DNA of 64,000 nt from Nocardia transvalensis. GTDB taxonomy: Bacteria; Actinomycetota; Actinomycetes; Mycobacteriales; Mycobacteriaceae. Each line of letters starts with the position of its first letter. The first letter of the stretch is position 1. The notes below the pieces were generated by a model. It was given only the letters and a program-made list of their open reading frames with translations, had not been told where the DNA came from and made no database searches. A program made the position numbers and the translations under genes. Below, in pieces: positions 51,188-61,191 of the stretch. The stretch covers positions 62,001 through 126,000 of the forward strand of contig NZ_JADLQQ010000011.1 of NCBI RefSeq assembly GCF_015477765.1. The letters run 5' to 3'.

Positions 51188-52801
51188 TCAGGGGCGGCTG
51201 AGTGCGCTCGCGTTCGCGTTGTCGCTCAACAACTCCGACTCCGACTTGCCGCCGAGGAGCCCCTCGAGCACATTCTTACCGATGGCGGCCTCGGTCGGAA
51301 GCGGAATCGGATACTTGCCGTCGAAACAGGCGGCGCACAACCGCGAGGCGGGCTGCTCGGTGGCCGCGATCATGCCGTCGAGGGAGATGTAGCCGAGGGT
51401 GTCGGCACCGATGGAGCGGCGCACGTTCTCGACCATCGCGTCGAACGAGCCGTCCTCGCCGTCGGGCCCGGCCCCGTTGGCGATCAGCTCCGCCCGCGAG
51501 GCGAAGTCGATGCCGTAGAAGCACGGCCACTTCACCGGCGGCGAGGCGATGCGGACGTGGATCTCCAGCGCACCGGCCTCGCGCAGCATGCGGATCAGCG
51601 CGCGCTGGGTGTTGCCGCGCACGATCGAGTCGTCGACGACGATCAGCCGCTTGCCGCGGATGACCTCGCGCAGCGGATTGAGCTTGAGCCGGATGCCCAG
51701 CTGCCGGATGGTCTGGCTGGGCTGGATGAAGGTGCGGCCCACATAGGCGTTCTTCATCAGGCCCTGGCCGTAGGGCACGCCCGAACCCTGGGCGTAGCCG
51801 ACCGCGGCGGGGGTGCCCGATTCGGGAACCGGGATCACCAGATCGGCCTCGACCGGATGCTCGGCGGCCAGTCGGCGGCCGATCTCCACCCGGGTCGCAT
51901 GCACCGAACGGCCCGAGATGGTGCTGTCGGGACGGGCCAGATAGACGTATTCGAAGACGCAGCCCTTGGGCTCCGGATTGGCGAAGCGCAGCGACCGCAC
52001 CCCGTCCGCGTCGATCGCCAGCAATTCGCCGGGCTCGATCTCCCGGACGAACGAGGCGCCGACGATATCGAGTGCTGCGGTTTCGCTGGCAACCACCCAG
52101 CCACGGTCGAGGCGGCCCAGGCACAGCGGCCGCACCCCGTGCGGATCGCGCGCGGCGTAGAGGGTGTGCTCGTCCATGAAGGTCAGGCAGAAGGCACCCC
52201 GCAACTGGGGCAGCAACTCCATCGCGGCCTGCTCGATGCTCTTGTCGGTGGCGGCGTGGGCCAGCAGCGCGGTCATCACATCGGAATCCGACGTGGCCGC
52301 GATCGACCCGCCGGGCAGGCGCGTGCTGATCAGCCCGAGCTCGCGGGCGCGGGCGGCCAAATCGGCGGTGTTGACCAGATTTCCGTTGTGCCCCAAGGCG
52401 ATCCCGGTGCCGACCGCGGTGGTGCGGAAGATCGGCTGGGCGTTCTCCCAGGTGGTCGATCCGGTGGTGGAATAGCGGCAGTGGCCGACGGCGACATGGC
52501 CGGGCATGGCGGCCAGCGTCTGCTCGTCGAAGACCTGGCTCACCAGCCCCAGATCCTTGAACACCAGCACCTGAGCACCGTCGGCGACGGCGATGCCGGC
52601 CGCCTCCTGGCCGCGGTGCTGCAGTGCGTACAGACCGTAATAGGTGAGCTTGGCCACATCCTCGCCCGGGGCCCAGACGCCGAACACACCGCACTCTTCG
52701 CGCGGCGGATTCTCGTCCTGGTCCGGGGTCCCGGCGGGTGTGGCGAGGGACCCGGTTACCAGCAGGTTCGGGGTGTCGACCGACAGATCGGCGTTGGTCA
52801 C
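51188..52801 (-). CDS. purF: Amidophosphoribosyltransferase
   Basis: A 537-residue enzyme making phosphoribosylamine from PRPP and glutamine, the committed step of purine synthesis. A propeptide precedes the N-terminal nucleophile C37 (REECGVFGV). The glutaminase domain has AVGHCRYSTTGSTTWENAQP, the PRTase loop reads LIVVDDSIVRGNTQRALIR, and Fe-S-type cysteines lie in KWPCFYGID and RLCAACF. GTG 52801 is preferred (GGGAG upstream, homologue length); an ATG 13 codons earlier lacks a ribosome-binding site. Confidence 0.95.
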   Translation of the reverse strand: MTNADLSVDTPNLLVTGSLATPAGTPDQDENPPREECGVFGVWAPGEDVAKLTYYGLYALQHRGQEAAGIAVADGAQVLVFKDLGLVSQVFDEQTLAAMPGHVAVGHCRYSTTGSTTWENAQPIFRTTAVGTGIALGHNGNLVNTADLAARARELGLISTRLPGGSIAATSDSDVMTALLAHAATDKSIEQAAMELLPQLRGAFCLTFMDEHTLYAARDPHGVRPLCLGRLDRGWVVASETAALDIVGASFVREIEPGELLAIDADGVRSLRFANPEPKGCVFEYVYLARPDSTISGRSVHATRVEIGRRLAAEHPVEADLVIPVPESGTPAAVGYAQGSGVPYGQGLMKNAYVGRTFIQPSQTIRQLGIRLKLNPLREVIRGKRLIVVDDSIVRGNTQRALIRMLREAGALEIHVRIASPPVKWPCFYGIDFASRAELIANGAGPDGEDGSFDAMVENVRRSIGADTLGYISLDGMIAATEQPASRLCAACFDGKYPIPLPTEAAIGKNVLEGLLGGKSESELLSDNANASALSRP

Positions 52802-52913
52802 CGTTTGCTCCCTGTTCGGCGGGCGGGGGGCATTGATCATTCTACGGGTCGTTCGGGCGAAACCTCCGGCGGGATCTCCCGGGTGACAGGGTGTTTGCTG
52901 CTACCGTACGGCC

Positions 52914-54239
52914 GTGGCGACTACCGAGAGTGCGGAATCCGGTCCTACCCCCCGGCGCCTGGCCCCGATCCGGTGGGTTTTCCCGATCGTCGTGGTGACG
53001 TTGCTCGCGTCGCTGCTGGGCGTCATGTACCTGGACTACGTCGTCGATCCGGAGAAGAACCTGCACAACTTCCCGGTCGCGCTGGTCAACCAGGACGTCG
53101 GCGAGACGATGGGTGCGCCCGGGCAGGAAAAGCACGTCAACTTCGGTGATCAGGTCGTCGACGGGCTGGCCGAGGCGGTGCCGGCCGACAAGATCGATCT
53201 GCGGGTCCTGGGGCTCAACGAGGCCCAGCTGCAGATGCAGTCGGCCCAGGTCTACGGCACCATCATCATTCCGGGTGACTTCTCCAAACGACTCGGCAAT
53301 CTGGGCATCGGCAGCGTGGTGGCCGGGGATATCGAGCGGCCGATCATCACCCTGCAGACCAATCCCCGCACCGGCGCCTTCGCCACTGCGATCCTGCAGA
53401 AATTCGGCCAGCAGGCGTTGACCCAGGTCGACGCCCAGGTCGGCAAGCAGCTGACCGAGCAGGTCCATGCCCAGCTGAAGCCGCCGCCGGGCGGGCCGCC
53501 CGCGCCCGAGCTGTCCGGGGCCACCCGGATCACCCTCGAGCATCCGCTGAACATCGTGACCGAGCAGTACCGGCCGCTGCCGGGCGGTTCCGGTGAGGGT
53601 TTGACCGCGTTCTTCTACAGCCTGCTGCTCCTGCTGGTCGGCATGGTCGGGGCGATGATCATCCATCAGCTGATCGACTCGGCGCTGGGCTATCTGCCGA
53701 CCGAGTGGGGGCCTTGGTACGTGCATTTCCCGGCGACGCCGATCTCGCGGGTGCGGACGCTGTTGATCAAGTGGTCGGCGGTGGCGACCATGGCCGCGAT
53801 CGTCTCGGCGGCGTTCCTGGGGATCGGGAAGGCGCTGGGGATGCCGATCGATAAGCCGCTGTCGTTGTTCCTGTACGGGTTCCTGGTGATCACCGCCGTC
53901 GGGTTCACCTGTACGTCGGTGCTCGCGGCGATCGGCACGGCCGGGTTGATCGTCAACCTGATCGTGTTCATCATCCTGGGCCTGCCGTCCTCGGGTGGCA
54001 CGGTGCCGATCGAGGCGACCCCGAAGTACTTCGGCTGGCTGGCCAATTTCGAGCCGATGCACCAGGTGTTCCTCGGCACCCGCGCCATCCTCTACTTCAA
54101 CGGCAACGGCGCGGCCGGACTCGGCCGCGGGGTCTGGATGGCGGTGCTGGGGCTGGCCATCGGCGTGGTACTCGGCCTGGGGATCACGCGCTTCTACGAC
54201 CGCAAGGGGCTGGAGCGCAAGCCCGCGGCGAAGGCTTGA
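52914..54239 (+). CDS. DUF3533/YhgE-Pip-like membrane protein
   Basis: A 441-residue membrane protein. One N-terminal helix (about 20-42) and a ~190-residue extracytoplasmic domain (DPEKNLHNFPVALVNQDVG is typical of YhgE/DUF3533) are followed by about five to six C-terminal helices (about 220-430) of ABC-2 type. Such proteins relate to ESAT-6/phage-infection-type transport systems or ABC-2 exporters; function unknown. No Shine-Dalgarno: TACCGT ends 6 nt before the GTG (leaderless). Confidence 0.75.
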   Translation: MATTESAESGPTPRRLAPIRWVFPIVVVTLLASLLGVMYLDYVVDPEKNLHNFPVALVNQDVGETMGAPGQEKHVNFGDQVVDGLAEAVPADKIDLRVLGLNEAQLQMQSAQVYGTIIIPGDFSKRLGNLGIGSVVAGDIERPIITLQTNPRTGAFATAILQKFGQQALTQVDAQVGKQLTEQVHAQLKPPPGGPPAPELSGATRITLEHPLNIVTEQYRPLPGGSGEGLTAFFYSLLLLLVGMVGAMIIHQLIDSALGYLPTEWGPWYVHFPATPISRVRTLLIKWSAVATMAAIVSAAFLGIGKALGMPIDKPLSLFLYGFLVITAVGFTCTSVLAAIGTAGLIVNLIVFIILGLPSSGGTVPIEATPKYFGWLANFEPMHQVFLGTRAILYFNGNGAAGLGRGVWMAVLGLAIGVVLGLGITRFYDRKGLERKPAAKA

Positions 54240-54251
54240 CGACGCTGCCGG

Positions 54252-54638
54252 TCACAACCGCACGACCGGCAGCCAATGGGCCAGCTCCCCGGCCCGGATA
54301 CCGGAGGCGCTGACCGCGCCGGAAGCCACGGCGGCCTCGAAGTCGAGCAGGCCGGTCGCCAGCAGCAGCCAGGTCCGCGCATCGGTCTCCACCACATTCG
54401 GCGGCGTGCCCCGGGTATGCCGTGGTCCCTCGATGCACTGCACCGCCACGAACGGCGGCACCCGCAGCTCCACCGAGGCCCCGGGCGCCTGGGCCGCCAA
54501 CGTCCGCGCACTCCCCCGCACCGCCGCCCCCAACTCCGCCCGCCCCGGCGCGCCCGCACTCTCATCGCGCAACCAATCGCTCACCGCGGTAATCGCATTC
54601 CGCAGCTCACCGGGATCCACAGCCGACCGTCGTGCCAC
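54252..54638 (-). CDS. SCP-like sterol-carrier-family protein
   Basis: A 128-residue protein resembling the bacterial SCP (SCP_3) family and Rv0807: VDPGELRNAITAVSDWL at the start, VELRVPPFVAVQC in the middle and IRAGELAHWLPVVRL at the end. It may bind a hydrophobic ligand (inference). GTG 54638 chosen: TAATCT (54651-54646) lies 7 nt upstream, a leaderless promoter overlapping the CPBP stop codon. Confidence 0.75.
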   Translation of the reverse strand: MARRSAVDPGELRNAITAVSDWLRDESAGAPGRAELGAAVRGSARTLAAQAPGASVELRVPPFVAVQCIEGPRHTRGTPPNVVETDARTWLLLATGLLDFEAAVASGAVSASGIRAGELAHWLPVVRL

Positions 54639-54648
54639 TCTGCCGAGA

Positions 54649-55290
54649 TTAGCGGGCGTTCGACGCCCCGAGACGCACGGCCAGTCGAGGCGCAATCGCG
54701 CCGCCCTCGTTCAGGGCGAGGTGGAGTAGGGCCGGGGCGAGGGTGCTGTCGGTGTGGCGGCGCAGCCAGCCGAGGACCAGGCCGCCTGCGGTGGTGACGG
54801 CCACGGCCGTCGGCACGCTGTCGCCGACGGAGCGGGCGGGGTGGATGTGCCAGAGACCGAAGGTAGCCGCGGCGAGCCAGCGGCCGAGCGGACCGGTGGT
54901 TTCGTCGAGCAGGGGGTCCAAGGTGGCGCGGAAGATCAGTTCCTCGCTGTAGACGGTGCCCACGGGGATGTGGAGTGCCAGCCACTCGGCGAGCGGGACT
55001 TCCGGTGCGCGGTCGGTGAATTCGGCCAGGCGGGCGCGGGTGGCCGGGATGGCCAGGGCCGCGGCATATCCCGTGAGCACCACCGCCGACGTGGCTGCGC
55101 CCCAGCGCAATCCGCGGGCCGAGCAGATGTTCGGGCGGGCGCGGCATGCGGCGGCATAGGCGGTGGCGAAGGCGGCGGTGGCGGCGGTGCGCCCGCGCAC
55201 GCCGAATCGCAGGCGCGGGAGCACGTAGTTGTTCCACAGCAGCGGAACGCCGAGGGCGGCAAGGGAGCGGGTGACGATGCGTGGGTTCAC
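54649..55290 (-). CDS. CPBP-family intramembrane metalloprotease
   Basis: A 213-residue membrane protein with the CPBP/Abi motifs: EELIFR (116-121), FGLWHIH (144-150) and HLALNE (190-195), which form the glutamate/histidine metal site of Rce1-like proteases. About six helices. Corresponds to Rv0804. GTG start overlaps the upstream hydrolase stop by 4 bp. Confidence 0.82.
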   Translation of the reverse strand: MNPRIVTRSLAALGVPLLWNNYVLPRLRFGVRGRTAATAAFATAYAAACRARPNICSARGLRWGAATSAVVLTGYAAALAIPATRARLAEFTDRAPEVPLAEWLALHIPVGTVYSEELIFRATLDPLLDETTGPLGRWLAAATFGLWHIHPARSVGDSVPTAVAVTTAGGLVLGWLRRHTDSTLAPALLHLALNEGGAIAPRLAVRLGASNAR

Positions 55291-57044
55291 TTGGTGGCGC
55301 GTTCGTAGACTTCGGACAGTTCCAGCTGAGTGCGGATGGCCTCCACCTTCTGGGGGGTCAGATCCGGGGGCGGTAGCACCGCGCACCAGCCGTCCAGTAC
55401 CAGGGTGCCGTAATTGTGGCCGTGCCCGTCACTGACGCTCTGCGCATTGGTCAGATCCGCGGCCACCTGCCAGAACGTCACGAACGGCCACCAGCGCATC
55501 TGGGTGGACACATCGGCGCCGCGGGGTTCGGACAACCAATCCGGTTGGGAGAAGATCAGATCCGGGGACCACCACACGATGGGGTCGGAGGCATGCTGCA
55601 GATAGGCGATGCGCGGCTGCCGCCACTCCGGGGAGGGCTTACTCAAATCCTTGGCCTCGGAGGCGAATCGGACCACGAGCCCATCGGCGTAGAGCGGTTC
55701 CACCTCGCGGGTGCCGGGATCGCGCCGGGACACGAACTGCTCCCACAGGCGATTCGAATTCGGTGGCCCCACCCACAGAGCCCCGTCCACCTTCGCCCGC
55801 AGATCCGCCAGCCCGTCGAAGGCCGACTCCGAGCCCTGCGAGCCCAGGCTCTCCCCGTAGACCAGCAATTTCGGCCGAGCCTCCGGCGGCCGCCGCGACC
55901 AGGCCTCGTAGACGGCATCGAACATCTTCTGCCCGGCGGCCTTCACCTTCTGCCGGTCCGCCAGGAACGACAGCACACTCGGCAGATAGGAGTACTGGGA
56001 CGCCACGATCGCGGTATCGCCGTGGTAGAGGTACTCGATGGCATCGGCGGACATGGAATTGACCCAGCCCGTGCCGGTGGTGGTGACCACGACGAGCACC
56101 TTGCGATCGAAGGCGTGGGTGCGCTCCAGCTCGGCTACCGCCAGCTCCTCCTGTGTCATACCGTTTTTCGCCGACTCCAGGCCCGCGTACACCCGAATCG
56201 GTTCGCGCGCGGGAGCTCCCGACACGGCACCGATACGGAACGCATCCGGTCCGTGCGAGACGAACCAGCGGCCCTCCGACCCCAGCGTCTCCCACGCGGC
56301 CAATGAGCCGGGGCTACCGGACCGTTCGGCCTTGTCCGGCTGCACCGCAAACGGCGTCATCTTGTCGTTGCGCACGCTGAACGCCGAATTGGCCACCGCG
56401 AAGAACGCCCGGGTCGCCACGCCGTTGAACAGCGTCACCACCAGCACCACCAGCAGGATCGCCCCCGCGGTCGGCGCAAACTGCGACGGTATCCGCACCC
56501 AGCGGCTCAGCAATCGGGCCAGCAACCGCACCGTCTCCCGCACGGTCCTGTACGCGGCAACGGCGATCGCGCCGACGGCCAGGCTCAGTGCGCCGGTGCG
56601 CAGGTACGCCGCCCGGGTGGTGCCCTCCATATCCATCAGCGCGTAGATCTGCCGCTGCCAGTCCGCCGACAGCACCAGCATGTAGATCGCGGCCAGCACG
56701 CACCCGATCAGGATGGTCGCCTTCAGCGCATACCGCAGCCGTAGCGACAGTGGCCGCAGCCGCAGCTTGGGTCGCACCCACTTGCGGAACGCCCACTCGA
56801 GGATGCAGCCGACGCCGTAGCCGAGCGCGGCGTTGCCACCGCTGATCGCCCCCTGGAACAGCCAGTCACGCGGCAGCAGCGACGGTGTCACCGACCAGGC
56901 GAAGAACACCGTGGCCACCACCAACCCGACATAGTTGAGCCCGATGACATCCGCTTCGACCCGCCGCAATACCGGGGCGAACCGCCGAGCGGCGACGCCG
57001 CCGCGCGAGCGCAGCGTCGTCAGAGCCTCGGCGGTATCGAGCAC
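55287..57044 (-). CDS. Membrane alpha/beta-hydrolase (DUF2319 family)
   Basis: A 585-residue protein with four or five N-terminal helices (about 35-225) and a C-terminal alpha/beta-hydrolase-like domain (about 270-575) with the nucleophile elbow VYGESLGSQG. A conserved GHGHNYG lies near the C-terminus. Family members such as Rv1069c are uncharacterised membrane esterase-like proteins. GTG start; CATACT ends 6 nt upstream (leaderless). Co-directional and overlapping with the CPBP gene. Confidence 0.83.
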   Translation of the reverse strand: MLDTAEALTTLRSRGGVAARRFAPVLRRVEADVIGLNYVGLVVATVFFAWSVTPSLLPRDWLFQGAISGGNAALGYGVGCILEWAFRKWVRPKLRLRPLSLRLRYALKATILIGCVLAAIYMLVLSADWQRQIYALMDMEGTTRAAYLRTGALSLAVGAIAVAAYRTVRETVRLLARLLSRWVRIPSQFAPTAGAILLVVLVVTLFNGVATRAFFAVANSAFSVRNDKMTPFAVQPDKAERSGSPGSLAAWETLGSEGRWFVSHGPDAFRIGAVSGAPAREPIRVYAGLESAKNGMTQEELAVAELERTHAFDRKVLVVVTTTGTGWVNSMSADAIEYLYHGDTAIVASQYSYLPSVLSFLADRQKVKAAGQKMFDAVYEAWSRRPPEARPKLLVYGESLGSQGSESAFDGLADLRAKVDGALWVGPPNSNRLWEQFVSRRDPGTREVEPLYADGLVVRFASEAKDLSKPSPEWRQPRIAYLQHASDPIVWWSPDLIFSQPDWLSEPRGADVSTQMRWWPFVTFWQVAADLTNAQSVSDGHGHNYGTLVLDGWCAVLPPPDLTPQKVEAIRTQLELSEVYERATK

Positions 57045-57239
57045 CCGTCAAGTATGGCGGTCGGGTACCGATAAACGGGCATCTCGCCACACGTGAGCAT
57101 CGCAACTCGACGCTCGGGAGACGACCGGTCCGGACGGTATTCGCGGCGCGTGCGCTCGGGTACTTTCGGCTGATGAGGGCCCCGGACCAACGCCGAATCC
57201 GCCCCGGAGCGCGGGTCGGATCGGGCACACTCTCACGGT

Positions 57240-57527
57240 ATGGGGACACCGACTTCACGGTCGCGGAATACGACGGCATTCCTCGTGCAGGCCGCGATCG
57301 CGTTCGGAATCAGTTTTGTCGCAACCGGCATCGGGATCGTCTATCTGCCGCTGGACATGTGGCAGCGCGGCTTCCTGTTGATAGCGGTGCTGTTCCTGGT
57401 GAGCAGCACCTTCACCCTCGCCAAGGTGGTGCGGGATCAGCACGAGGCGGCGCGGGTGCATCAACGGATCGACGAGGCGCGCGTGGAAAAGCTCATGGCC
57501 GAGCACGATCCGTTCAAGGTCACTTGA
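57240..57527 (+). CDS. YiaA/YiaB two-helix membrane protein
   Basis: A 95-residue protein with two transmembrane helices (about 13-35 and 42-62), NTTAFLVQAAIAFGISF and LAKVVRDQHEA, typical of the yiaA/B domain. Function unknown. Direct leader GCACACTCTCACGGT before the ATG resembles the one at DUF2000 and suggests a CACACT -10 and leaderless start. Overlaps purL convergently by 8 bp. Confidence 0.8.
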   Translation: MGTPTSRSRNTTAFLVQAAIAFGISFVATGIGIVYLPLDMWQRGFLLIAVLFLVSSTFTLAKVVRDQHEAARVHQRIDEARVEKLMAEHDPFKVT

Positions 57528-59802
57528 ACAGCTTCGGCAGCGTCCCTTCATAGGCCTCGCGCAACTCGGCCAGGGTGACCGAGAACTGGCCCTGCACCTC
57601 GACCGAATCCGCGCCCTGGTCGACCACGCCGATGCGAACCCACGGGAGCCGGCGGGCCGTGCACATTTTGGTGAATCGCGTCTCCTCCGAGCGCGGCACC
57701 GCGACCAGCACGCGACCGGCCGATTCGGAGAACAGCATCACGAACGGGTCGGCATCCTCGGGAAGCAGGATGCGGCAACCGGTCTCACCGGCCAGCGCCG
57801 ACTCCACGACCGCCTGCGCCAGTCCGCCCTCGGACAGATCGTGGGCGGCGCTGATCATCCCGTCGCGCGAACCGGCGGTCAGGACCTCGGCGAGCAACTG
57901 CTCCCGCGCCAGATCCACCTCGGGCGGCACGCCGCCGAGATGGTCGTGTTCGACCTGGGCCCAGATCGACCCGCCGAACTCGTCGCGGGTATCGCCGAGC
58001 AGGATCAGCGTCTCGCCCGGTTCGGTGCCGAATCCGGTCGGAATGCGGCGGTGCACATCGTCGATGACGCCGAGCACGCCGACCACCGGGGTGGGCAGGA
58101 TGGCGGTCTGCCCGGTCTGGTTGTAGAAGCTCACATTGCCGCCGGTGACCGGAATGCCCAGCGCCGCACAGCCGTCGGCGAGACCGCGTACGGCCTGCTG
58201 GAACTGCCACATCACGCCCGGATCCTCCGGGGAGCCGAAGTTGAGGCAGTTGGTGACGGCCTTCGGGGTCGCGCCCGTGGTGGCCACATTGCGGAAGGCC
58301 TCGGCCAGCGCCAGCTGCGCACCGGCGTACGGATCGAGCTTCGTGTAGCGGCCGGAGGCGTCGGTGGCCAGCGCGATGCCGCGGCCCGACTCCTCATCGA
58401 TGCGCACCACACCGGCGTCGGCGTGCTCGGCGAGCACCGTATTGCCGCGCACGTAGCGGTCGTACTGTTCGACGATCCAGCGGCGGCTGCACAGCTGCGG
58501 GCTGGAGATCATCTTCAGCAGCGTGGCGCGCAGTTCGTCGGCGGTCTTCGGGCGGGCCAGCCGGTCCGGGGCATCGGCGATGAGCGCATCCTGCTCGTCG
58601 GGGCGCCGCACCGGCCGCTCGTAGACCGGGCCCTCGTGGGCGACCGTGCGCGGCGGCACGTCGACCACGGTCTCGCCGTGCCAGGTGACCACGAGCCGGT
58701 CGCCGTCGGTGACCTCGCCGATCACGGTGGCCAGCACATCCCACTTCTTGCACACCGCCATGAACGCCTCGACGTTCTCCGGCGCCACCACCGCGCACAT
58801 GCGCTCCTGCGATTCGCTGGACAGGATCTCGGCGGGGGTCATGTTCGCCGCCCGCAGCGGCACCTTGTCCAGCTCGACCCGCATACCGCCGTCACCGGCC
58901 GCGGCGAGTTCGGACGTGGCACAGGACAACCCGGCGCCGCCGAGGTCCTGGATGCCGACCACCAGTCCCGCGTGGTACAGCTCGAGACAGCATTCGATGA
59001 GCACCTTCTCCGCGAACGGGTCGCCCACCTGCACACTCGGCAACTTCTTGCGGCCGGTGCCCGATTCGTCGCCGGAGAAGGTGTCCGAGGCCAGCACCGA
59101 CACGCCGCCGATACCGTCGAGACCGGTGCGCGCGCCGAACAGGATGATCTTGTTGCCGGTGCCGGAGGCGAACGCCAGATGCAGATCCTCCACCCGCATC
59201 ACGCCCGCGCACAGCGCATTGACCAGCGGGTTGCCCTGGTAGGACGCGTCGAAGACGGTCTCGCCACCCACATTCGGCAGACCCAGCGAATTGCCGTAGC
59301 CCCCGACGCCGCGCACCACGCCGTCGACCACGCGGCGGGTGTCGGGGTGCTCGGCGGCACCGAAGCGCAGCTGGTCCATCACCGCGATCGGCCGCGCACC
59401 CATGGCCATGATGTCGCGCACGATGCCGCCCACACCGGTCGCCGCGCCCTGGTACGGCTCCACGTACGACGGGTGGTTGTGGCTTTCCACCTTGAAGGTG
59501 ACCGCCCAGCCGTCGCCGATGTCGACCACGCCCGCGTTCTCGCCGATCCCGGCCAGCATGGACTGGCGCATCTCGTCGGTGGTGGTCTGCCCGAAGTAGC
59601 GCAGATGCACCTTCGAGGACTTGTAGGAGCAGTGCTCGCTCCACATCACCGAGTACATCGCCAGCTCGGCGTCGGTGGGCCGGCGGTCGAGGATCTCCCT
59701 GATGCGGGCGTATTCGTCGTCCTTGAGGCCGAGTTCCTTGTACGGCTGGGGGGTGTCGGGAGTTGCTGCGGCGGCGCTGACGGTGTCGACGTGGGCGGTC
59801 AC
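57520..59802 (-). CDS. purL: Phosphoribosylformylglycinamidine synthase subunit PurL
   Basis: A 760-residue small-type PurL (needs PurS and PurQ, not in this window) converting FGAR to FGAM. Landmarks: MYSVMWSEHCSYKSSK, VTFKVESHNHPSYVEPYQGAATG, LSSESQERMCAVV and AAHDLSEGGLAQAVVESAL. GTG start with TAGACT (59814-59809) 6 nt upstream, so leaderless. Same strand as purF and purM but separated from them. Confidence 0.95.
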   Translation of the reverse strand: MTAHVDTVSAAAATPDTPQPYKELGLKDDEYARIREILDRRPTDAELAMYSVMWSEHCSYKSSKVHLRYFGQTTTDEMRQSMLAGIGENAGVVDIGDGWAVTFKVESHNHPSYVEPYQGAATGVGGIVRDIMAMGARPIAVMDQLRFGAAEHPDTRRVVDGVVRGVGGYGNSLGLPNVGGETVFDASYQGNPLVNALCAGVMRVEDLHLAFASGTGNKIILFGARTGLDGIGGVSVLASDTFSGDESGTGRKKLPSVQVGDPFAEKVLIECCLELYHAGLVVGIQDLGGAGLSCATSELAAAGDGGMRVELDKVPLRAANMTPAEILSSESQERMCAVVAPENVEAFMAVCKKWDVLATVIGEVTDGDRLVVTWHGETVVDVPPRTVAHEGPVYERPVRRPDEQDALIADAPDRLARPKTADELRATLLKMISSPQLCSRRWIVEQYDRYVRGNTVLAEHADAGVVRIDEESGRGIALATDASGRYTKLDPYAGAQLALAEAFRNVATTGATPKAVTNCLNFGSPEDPGVMWQFQQAVRGLADGCAALGIPVTGGNVSFYNQTGQTAILPTPVVGVLGVIDDVHRRIPTGFGTEPGETLILLGDTRDEFGGSIWAQVEHDHLGGVPPEVDLAREQLLAEVLTAGSRDGMISAAHDLSEGGLAQAVVESALAGETGCRILLPEDADPFVMLFSESAGRVLVAVPRSEETRFTKMCTARRLPWVRIGVVDQGADSVEVQGQFSVTLAELREAYEGTLPKLFK

Positions 59803-59871
59803 AGGCGCAGTCTAATGTGTGCCAAACCGGGCCCTACCAGCGAGCTACGCCCTACCGGATACGCTGAGCCG

Positions 59872-61191
59872 GTGAACGATCGATCCAGGGTCGCGGATCC
59901 GGACGAATTGCCCGTGACCACTTCAGCAGGGCAGTCCACCGCGAGTCTGGCGGCCCGACAACGGCGATTGTTGCTGAGCGCGATCGCACTGTTCGCCGTG
60001 TCCGCGATCGTGTCCTTGGTCACCAAGCAGTGGCACGGCTACATCGATCTGCAGGTGTACCGCAACGGTGCCCGGGTCTGGCTCGACGGCGGTGACCTCT
60101 ACGGTCCGATGCCGAAGGTGTACGGGATCGGACTGCCGTTCACCTATCCCCCACTGGCCGCGCTGTTCTTCGCGCCGCTGGCGCTGCTGCCGCTGCACTG
60201 GGCCGAATGGCTGGTGCTGGCCACCTCGATCGCGAGCCTGGGCGTCACGCTGTGGGTCGTGCTGTCGCGGTTGCGGCCGACGCTGGATCGAACCACCAAG
60301 TGGGCGCTGGTGATCGGCGCGGTCGCCGTGCTGGGACTGTCGGAGCCGATCCGGCAGACCTACAACTTCGGGCAGATCAACCTGGTGCTGATGGCGGCCG
60401 TCACGCTGGATGCGCTGGTGCGCAAGCCGTTCTGGCCGCGCGGCATGCTCATCGGCATCGCCGTGTCGGTGAAGCTGATACCGGCCGGTTATCTGCTGTT
60501 CTTCCTGCTCTGCCTGGATTGGCGCGCGCTGCTGCGCCGCGACCGGAAGGTGTTGCGCAGCGAGGACTTCAGGGCGATCGGCACGCTGGTGGCCTCGGCG
60601 ATCGGGGCGGTCACGCTGGGATTCGTGCTGTTCCCGCACGATTCGTCCGACTACTGGTTCCACACCCTGCTCGACACCGGCCGCATCGGGCCGCCGGAGT
60701 TCGCGGGCAACCAGTCGCTGAAGGGTTTCGCCTTCCGCCTCGGCGTCGCCGATTCCACCGCGACCCTGATCTGGCTCGGGCTCTCGGTCGTCACCATCGC
60801 CCTGGCGGCGGTGTGGATGAAGCGGCTGATCGATGACGGACGCAAGGCGGCCGCGCTGATGGTCAACGCGGCCGCGATCCTGCTGGTCTCGCCGGTGTCG
60901 TGGTCGCACCACTGGGTGTGGATCGCCCCGGCGCTGGCGGTGGTCGCCGATGCGATCGCGCGGGGGCACCGCAGCAGGCCGTTGCTGCTGGCCGTCGGTG
61001 CCGTCACGCTGATGTTCATGGTCGGCCCGCAGTGGCTGCTCCCGCACCACCAGGACCGGGAACTGCAGTGGTCGTGGTGGCAGCAGGTGATCGGCAGCAG
61101 CTACGTACTGGTCACCTTCGCCATCCTGGCCATCGCCGTCTTCGCCTACCGCCCAGCGGGCGTAAGGAACGCGGTCAGCGCCGCCGAATAG
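59872..61191 (+). CDS. GT87-family alpha-mannosyltransferase (membrane)
   Basis: A 439-residue polytopic glycosyltransferase of the DUF2029/GT87 (PimE-like) family, using polyprenyl-phosphate-mannose on the outer face of the membrane. Landmarks are the first-loop aspartate in GYIDLQVYRNGARVWLDGGDLYG, LPFTYPPLAALFF and QINLVLMAAVTLD, with about 9-10 helices. Plausible products are mannosides of PIM or lipoarabinomannan, linking it to Ppm1 (inference). GTG start; TACGCT ends 6 nt upstream (leaderless). Convergent 46-bp overlap with the M18 peptidase gene. Confidence 0.85.
   Translation: MNDRSRVADPDELPVTTSAGQSTASLAARQRRLLLSAIALFAVSAIVSLVTKQWHGYIDLQVYRNGARVWLDGGDLYGPMPKVYGIGLPFTYPPLAALFFAPLALLPLHWAEWLVLATSIASLGVTLWVVLSRLRPTLDRTTKWALVIGAVAVLGLSEPIRQTYNFGQINLVLMAAVTLDALVRKPFWPRGMLIGIAVSVKLIPAGYLLFFLLCLDWRALLRRDRKVLRSEDFRAIGTLVASAIGAVTLGFVLFPHDSSDYWFHTLLDTGRIGPPEFAGNQSLKGFAFRLGVADSTATLIWLGLSVVTIALAAVWMKRLIDDGRKAAALMVNAAAILLVSPVSWSHHWVWIAPALAVVADAIARGHRSRPLLLAVGAVTLMFMVGPQWLLPHHQDRELQWSWWQQVIGSSYVLVTFAILAIAVFAYRPAGVRNAVSAAE

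Noticed and set aside
57841..59871. Long upstream extension of the GT87 gene
   Set aside because: It is antisense to purL; the GTG at 59872 with a -10 at leaderless spacing is the sensible start.
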